In this document: piece after piece, positions 61,005 to 64,000 of the stretch
Numbering within the stretch: the stretch's first letter is position 1
Layout of the letters: each line of letters opens with the position of its first letter
Assembly: GCA_900239685.1 (NCBI GenBank)
Contig: OENT01000002.1
Span: forward strand, 372,001 to 436,000
Reading direction: 5' to 3'
Origin: Rotaria macrura
Lineage: Eukaryota; Rotifera; Eurotatoria; Philodinida; Philodinidae
DNA length: 64,000 nucleotides
Translations under genes and position numbers: made by a program
The notes under the pieces: generated by a model
What the model was told of the DNA's origin: nothing
Database searches by the model: none
The model's input: only the letters and a program-made list of their open reading frames with translations

Positions 61005-62064
61005 TTAAGAAAATTCTGTAGCAACATCATCATGCATACGTGGCGAATAGCTGCGTTTGAAACAGTTCCTATATTGAGATATCCATAGTGATATTGTCTC
61101 ATTAGATATTTTATCACAAAATGATAAATCAAGAAATTCCAAATATAAACAACGTTGTAATACACATTCAATTGTCGTTTCAATAATAACACTTGAACCA
61201 AGTAAATCCAGTTGACGCAATTGAGGACAATGTTGACTGACGGCTAATACATCTTCGTTGTTTACACCTAATTTGAAAAATAAAATAAAGTTTGAATTTT
61301 ATACTATTGTTTCTTTTTACAATACAAATATTCTAATTCACTAGTGTGTACTGAAACCTAATTAGAATGTTAATATAGAAACTGTCGATATCAAATCAAA
61401 AGTGTTACTCTTTCATGAGACAATATTATCACAATATATTTTGCAGTTATAATTTTGAATTTTACTAGGAAACACCTATCAGTATGATTGAGTTCAAAAA
61501 TAGAACATTCTATCTTCTTGTTATATGTATTTTTAAAGTTACAGATTGCTAATTATTATTATTATTATCATCGAACTTTATCTTTAAAAAATGATTCTGA
61601 ATAGTTAGTTGTCGTCTTGTTGTTATGAATTTTAGAAATCAAAAAATAAACTATTCACTATGATGCATACTAGTTTTCGTGTTTCAACTTACGTCGACAA
61701 GCGGTTAAGAAAAGTTTAATTAATGAATGTCCAACTTGTTGAACGAAATTTCTTATAAAACCTGATGGTGGATCTGTCCAACCAAGGTCTACCTCACTCA
61801 GACATTTCATATGAGTTATTGAATTGATTTCAATAGGCATATTGACACTTGAGTAAAGAAGAGCTAGTTCTTCTTGTTCATCTTTTAATAAACTCAATAT
61901 TCGTCGTTTCTCTTCACCAACATCGTAATGTAAACCGACAAGCGATAAAAATACATTCTGTGACAAGCCACATGTACGCCATAGATCAATTGAACGAAGA
62001 TTTGTACAACGAGAAAATAATAATTTAACTATACCAATAGTATCGCTTAGTTTTTGACAACTAC
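61005..62064 (-). CDS. FBXL4: FBXL4-like F-box/LRR protein, 3' exons only
   Basis: Two exons, 62064-61693 and 61267-61005, joined in phase 1, encode the C-terminal about 210 residues. LRR repeats match FBXL4: CQKLSDTIGIVKLLFSRCTN then LRSIDLWRTCGLS, MKCLSEVDLGWTDPPSGF (FBXL4: LEELDLGWC), VGHSLIKLFLTACR (LPNLQKLFLTANR), CPQLRQLDLLGSS (CTRLQQLDILGT) and LYLEFLDLSFCDKIS (LSLLDVSFCSQI), ending near the family end (CFKRSYSP). Family knowledge: FBXL4 is the substrate receptor of an SCF ubiquitin ligase at mitochondria that limits mitophagy. The F-box and first LRRs must lie on exons upstream (beyond 62064); I could not find them up to 64000, so a long intron or window cut is likely. An acidic insert of about 20 residues (GEEKRRILSLLKDEQEE) is not in the human protein as I remember it. 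Confidence 0.82.
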
Positions 62065-64000
62065 CTGAAAAATAAATAAATAATATAAATTCTCATCGAA
62101 ATATCTCGAGAATATACTATACATTTAGATGGAAATCTTTCAAGATGTTCATAGCGAACATAAAAGTGCTCTTAGGAGAAAAATACTTCAAATAGCAGAA
62201 GTTCTTGTTTGTATGTAAACAAAGCAATCTATCTTTTTAGTTTTAGCAAAAAGCTCAGACTTTAAGGAATGGCAAGTTTTAAAATCTTCGTAGAATTTCA
62301 AATCTTTTAAAAAATTTTCTTCGAATACTACATTCATACATCTAGATAACATTTTAAGAATCGTCTCAAACAGAAAGAAATCATCTTTCAGATTAAATTG
62401 TTTAATATATAATTTTTAAAACGTTCCTTTTTGTTTTTTGACAATATGAGTATACCTAAAGAACATATGCATTACTGATCAAACGAAATACACGTGTCAC
62501 ACGCACATGATAGTTTTTGTCTTTTGTTTTTCTTAGTATATGAATATCATGTTTATTAATATGAATATAATTCTTTAAATTTCTACTAGTTGCAATCAAC
62601 TATAAGACTAAATTATTACTAAAAAATCAAAATTTTAGGTTGATTCGACGTTAATATAATTTGCCGGACGTTATCAATAAATGAATTTACTCTTTTCACA
62701 AAAAAAGTCATTAAAATCAGAATTTCCATGAAGATGTTCGGTGTAGTAAACATACAATGGCCGCAGATGTTCTTACTTCGGTATTTCAAATTGACGAAGA
62801 AATCTTACAGCGTTTTTCTTCTATCAAAAAGTATCACACAACGATTGATATCCAACAGCATCTATGTTTTTCTCTTCCATGTCTTAATTCTATAAGAGTA
62901 TTGTTTTTCTACAAAATTTGATAAATCAATATTTTGTTTCGTCTTCGTGATCGTTTTTTTTTCGAATGGCTCCGACAGCATGGCATCCATTTGAGAATAT
63001 AACTGCGGATGAAAATTACAGGCTGAAAATTTATCAAATTAGATGTTTTTTGTGCTAAGATTCTTAACATCTAGATATTTTGCTTACTATACATGACAAG
63101 CCATTTGCATAGCCTCTAGAGTACAATTAACTTTCCCCTGATATTTTTCTAACTGAAAATACATTCTACATTAGAAATCAATGGCTCATTTAGAATTCGT
63201 AATAGACAGCAAGCAGTGCTTGAGTAAATATACAAGTTCACAATGAAGAATCTATACTGAAGATAAAGTCATTATTTATTCATTCCATACGTTACAAGAA
63301 TCTTAGGATATGATTCACAAGCGAAATATTCAAGTGTTGAAAGTGAACTTTGTCACATTTCTTTAATAAGAAAAAAAGTAATCATATATGTCTGATAGTG
63401 GAGATCTTGTTCGTTTTTGTTTGAAAATCAACTGCCATATGATAGAGAAAAGAGTTGAAAGAAACAAAAGAAACCTAAGAGGAAAATACCCTGTGTGATT
63501 GAAAGTTTTTAATCTGATACTTTACTTATTAGTAGGATCGGATGAAAGTACTTTACATAGATACATCGTAGAAACTCATGCTATTTCCGTTTATTAACGA
63601 AACACTATAATGCTGAGTTCTATTGTGTATGAAAATATGGTTGGAAAAATTTGATCTGAAGTATTGTCAATTTGTAAGTCGTTAAACTATCTTTTGAATT
63701 TCATCATGGACGAATTTTCACACATCGAAATAAAAAAAATGTACACAGAATAACTATGTTTTATCGAGACTGTCAAATGTCAATAATACGTTATTAATCT
63801 AGTAATAATAGTACAAAAGTTGACATGTATTTGAGAGTGTCTTTTAATCTCCTTTAATCTTTTCTATACTTACAAGATTCGTGTTGAAGCTTATTTAGCT
63901 TTTCGATAGGATATGTAACACACAGTATCAATATCTTCATTGACATTCTAATGAAAATTATAGCTAAATCGTTAACGTTGACTGTTCACATTTAAAAAAA
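62065..64000. other. Probable FBXL4 intron/upstream sequence, no exon found
   Basis: AT-rich, with stops in all frames. No LRR- or F-box-like exon with splice sites was recognised on the minus strand. No repeats of note. Confidence 0.45.

Overview
The window is a strongly AT-rich animal nuclear region with many very short introns (about 50-65 nt, GT..AG). It encodes animal-type proteins: a hemopexin-bearing matrix metalloproteinase, a TASK-like two-pore K+ channel, TENT5, LanC-like, FUT8 and FBXL4. Intron size, the F-box fragment at 12275-12856 (a type I associate with large rotifer families) and intron acceptors placed directly before start codons make a bdelloid rotifer my best guess. That is an inference, because no rDNA or telomere is present. 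No CRISPR array and no recognisable retroviral or LTR element was seen.

Layout. 1-7 kb: one two-exon Tctex1-type dynein light chain gene (minus strand) in otherwise empty sequence. 7-14 kb: a gene graveyard. It holds a 657-bp, almost identical duplicate of the first exon of the downstream JmjC gene, a 116-bp MITE-like palindrome at its broken edge, a tudor-domain pseudogene with two in-frame TGA codons, a truncated F-box fragment, and several foldback repeats. 14.4-25.9 kb: four closely spaced plus-strand genes. These are a JmjC/EF-hand oxygenase ending in HEEL, its tandem paralog with both iron-binding histidines replaced, LanC-like, and FUT8. 26-32.5 kb: repeat-rich, with a tRNA-like relic, a coiled-coil ORF, a 355-bp foldback of CGTATACG-like units, a 26-bp minisatellite and a 687-bp Tc1/mariner-type palindromic MITE. 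32.5-38 kb: a proline-rich gene and a complete MMP gene (both minus). 40.2 kb: an intronless cupin (DUF985). 42-50.6 kb: TENT5 with a 4.3-kb intron. 55.2-56.7 kb: K2P channel (minus). 61.0-62.1 kb: the 3' end of an FBXL4-like gene (minus).

Working together. The + strand cluster (JmjC, dead JmjC, LanCL, FUT8) has gaps of only 148 and 172 nt between its first three genes. The last three starts each sit 0-7 nt after a pyrimidine-rich AG, which suggests trans-spliced, possibly polycistronic transcripts. Three of the four encoded proteins look targeted to the ER or Golgi. Exon models for the main genes were assembled by hand from phase-compatible splice sites. The open frames close exactly for JmjC (450 aa), its paralog (427 aa), LanCL (402 aa), FUT8 (573 aa), MMP (572 aa), TENT5 (703 aa) and K2P (428 aa).
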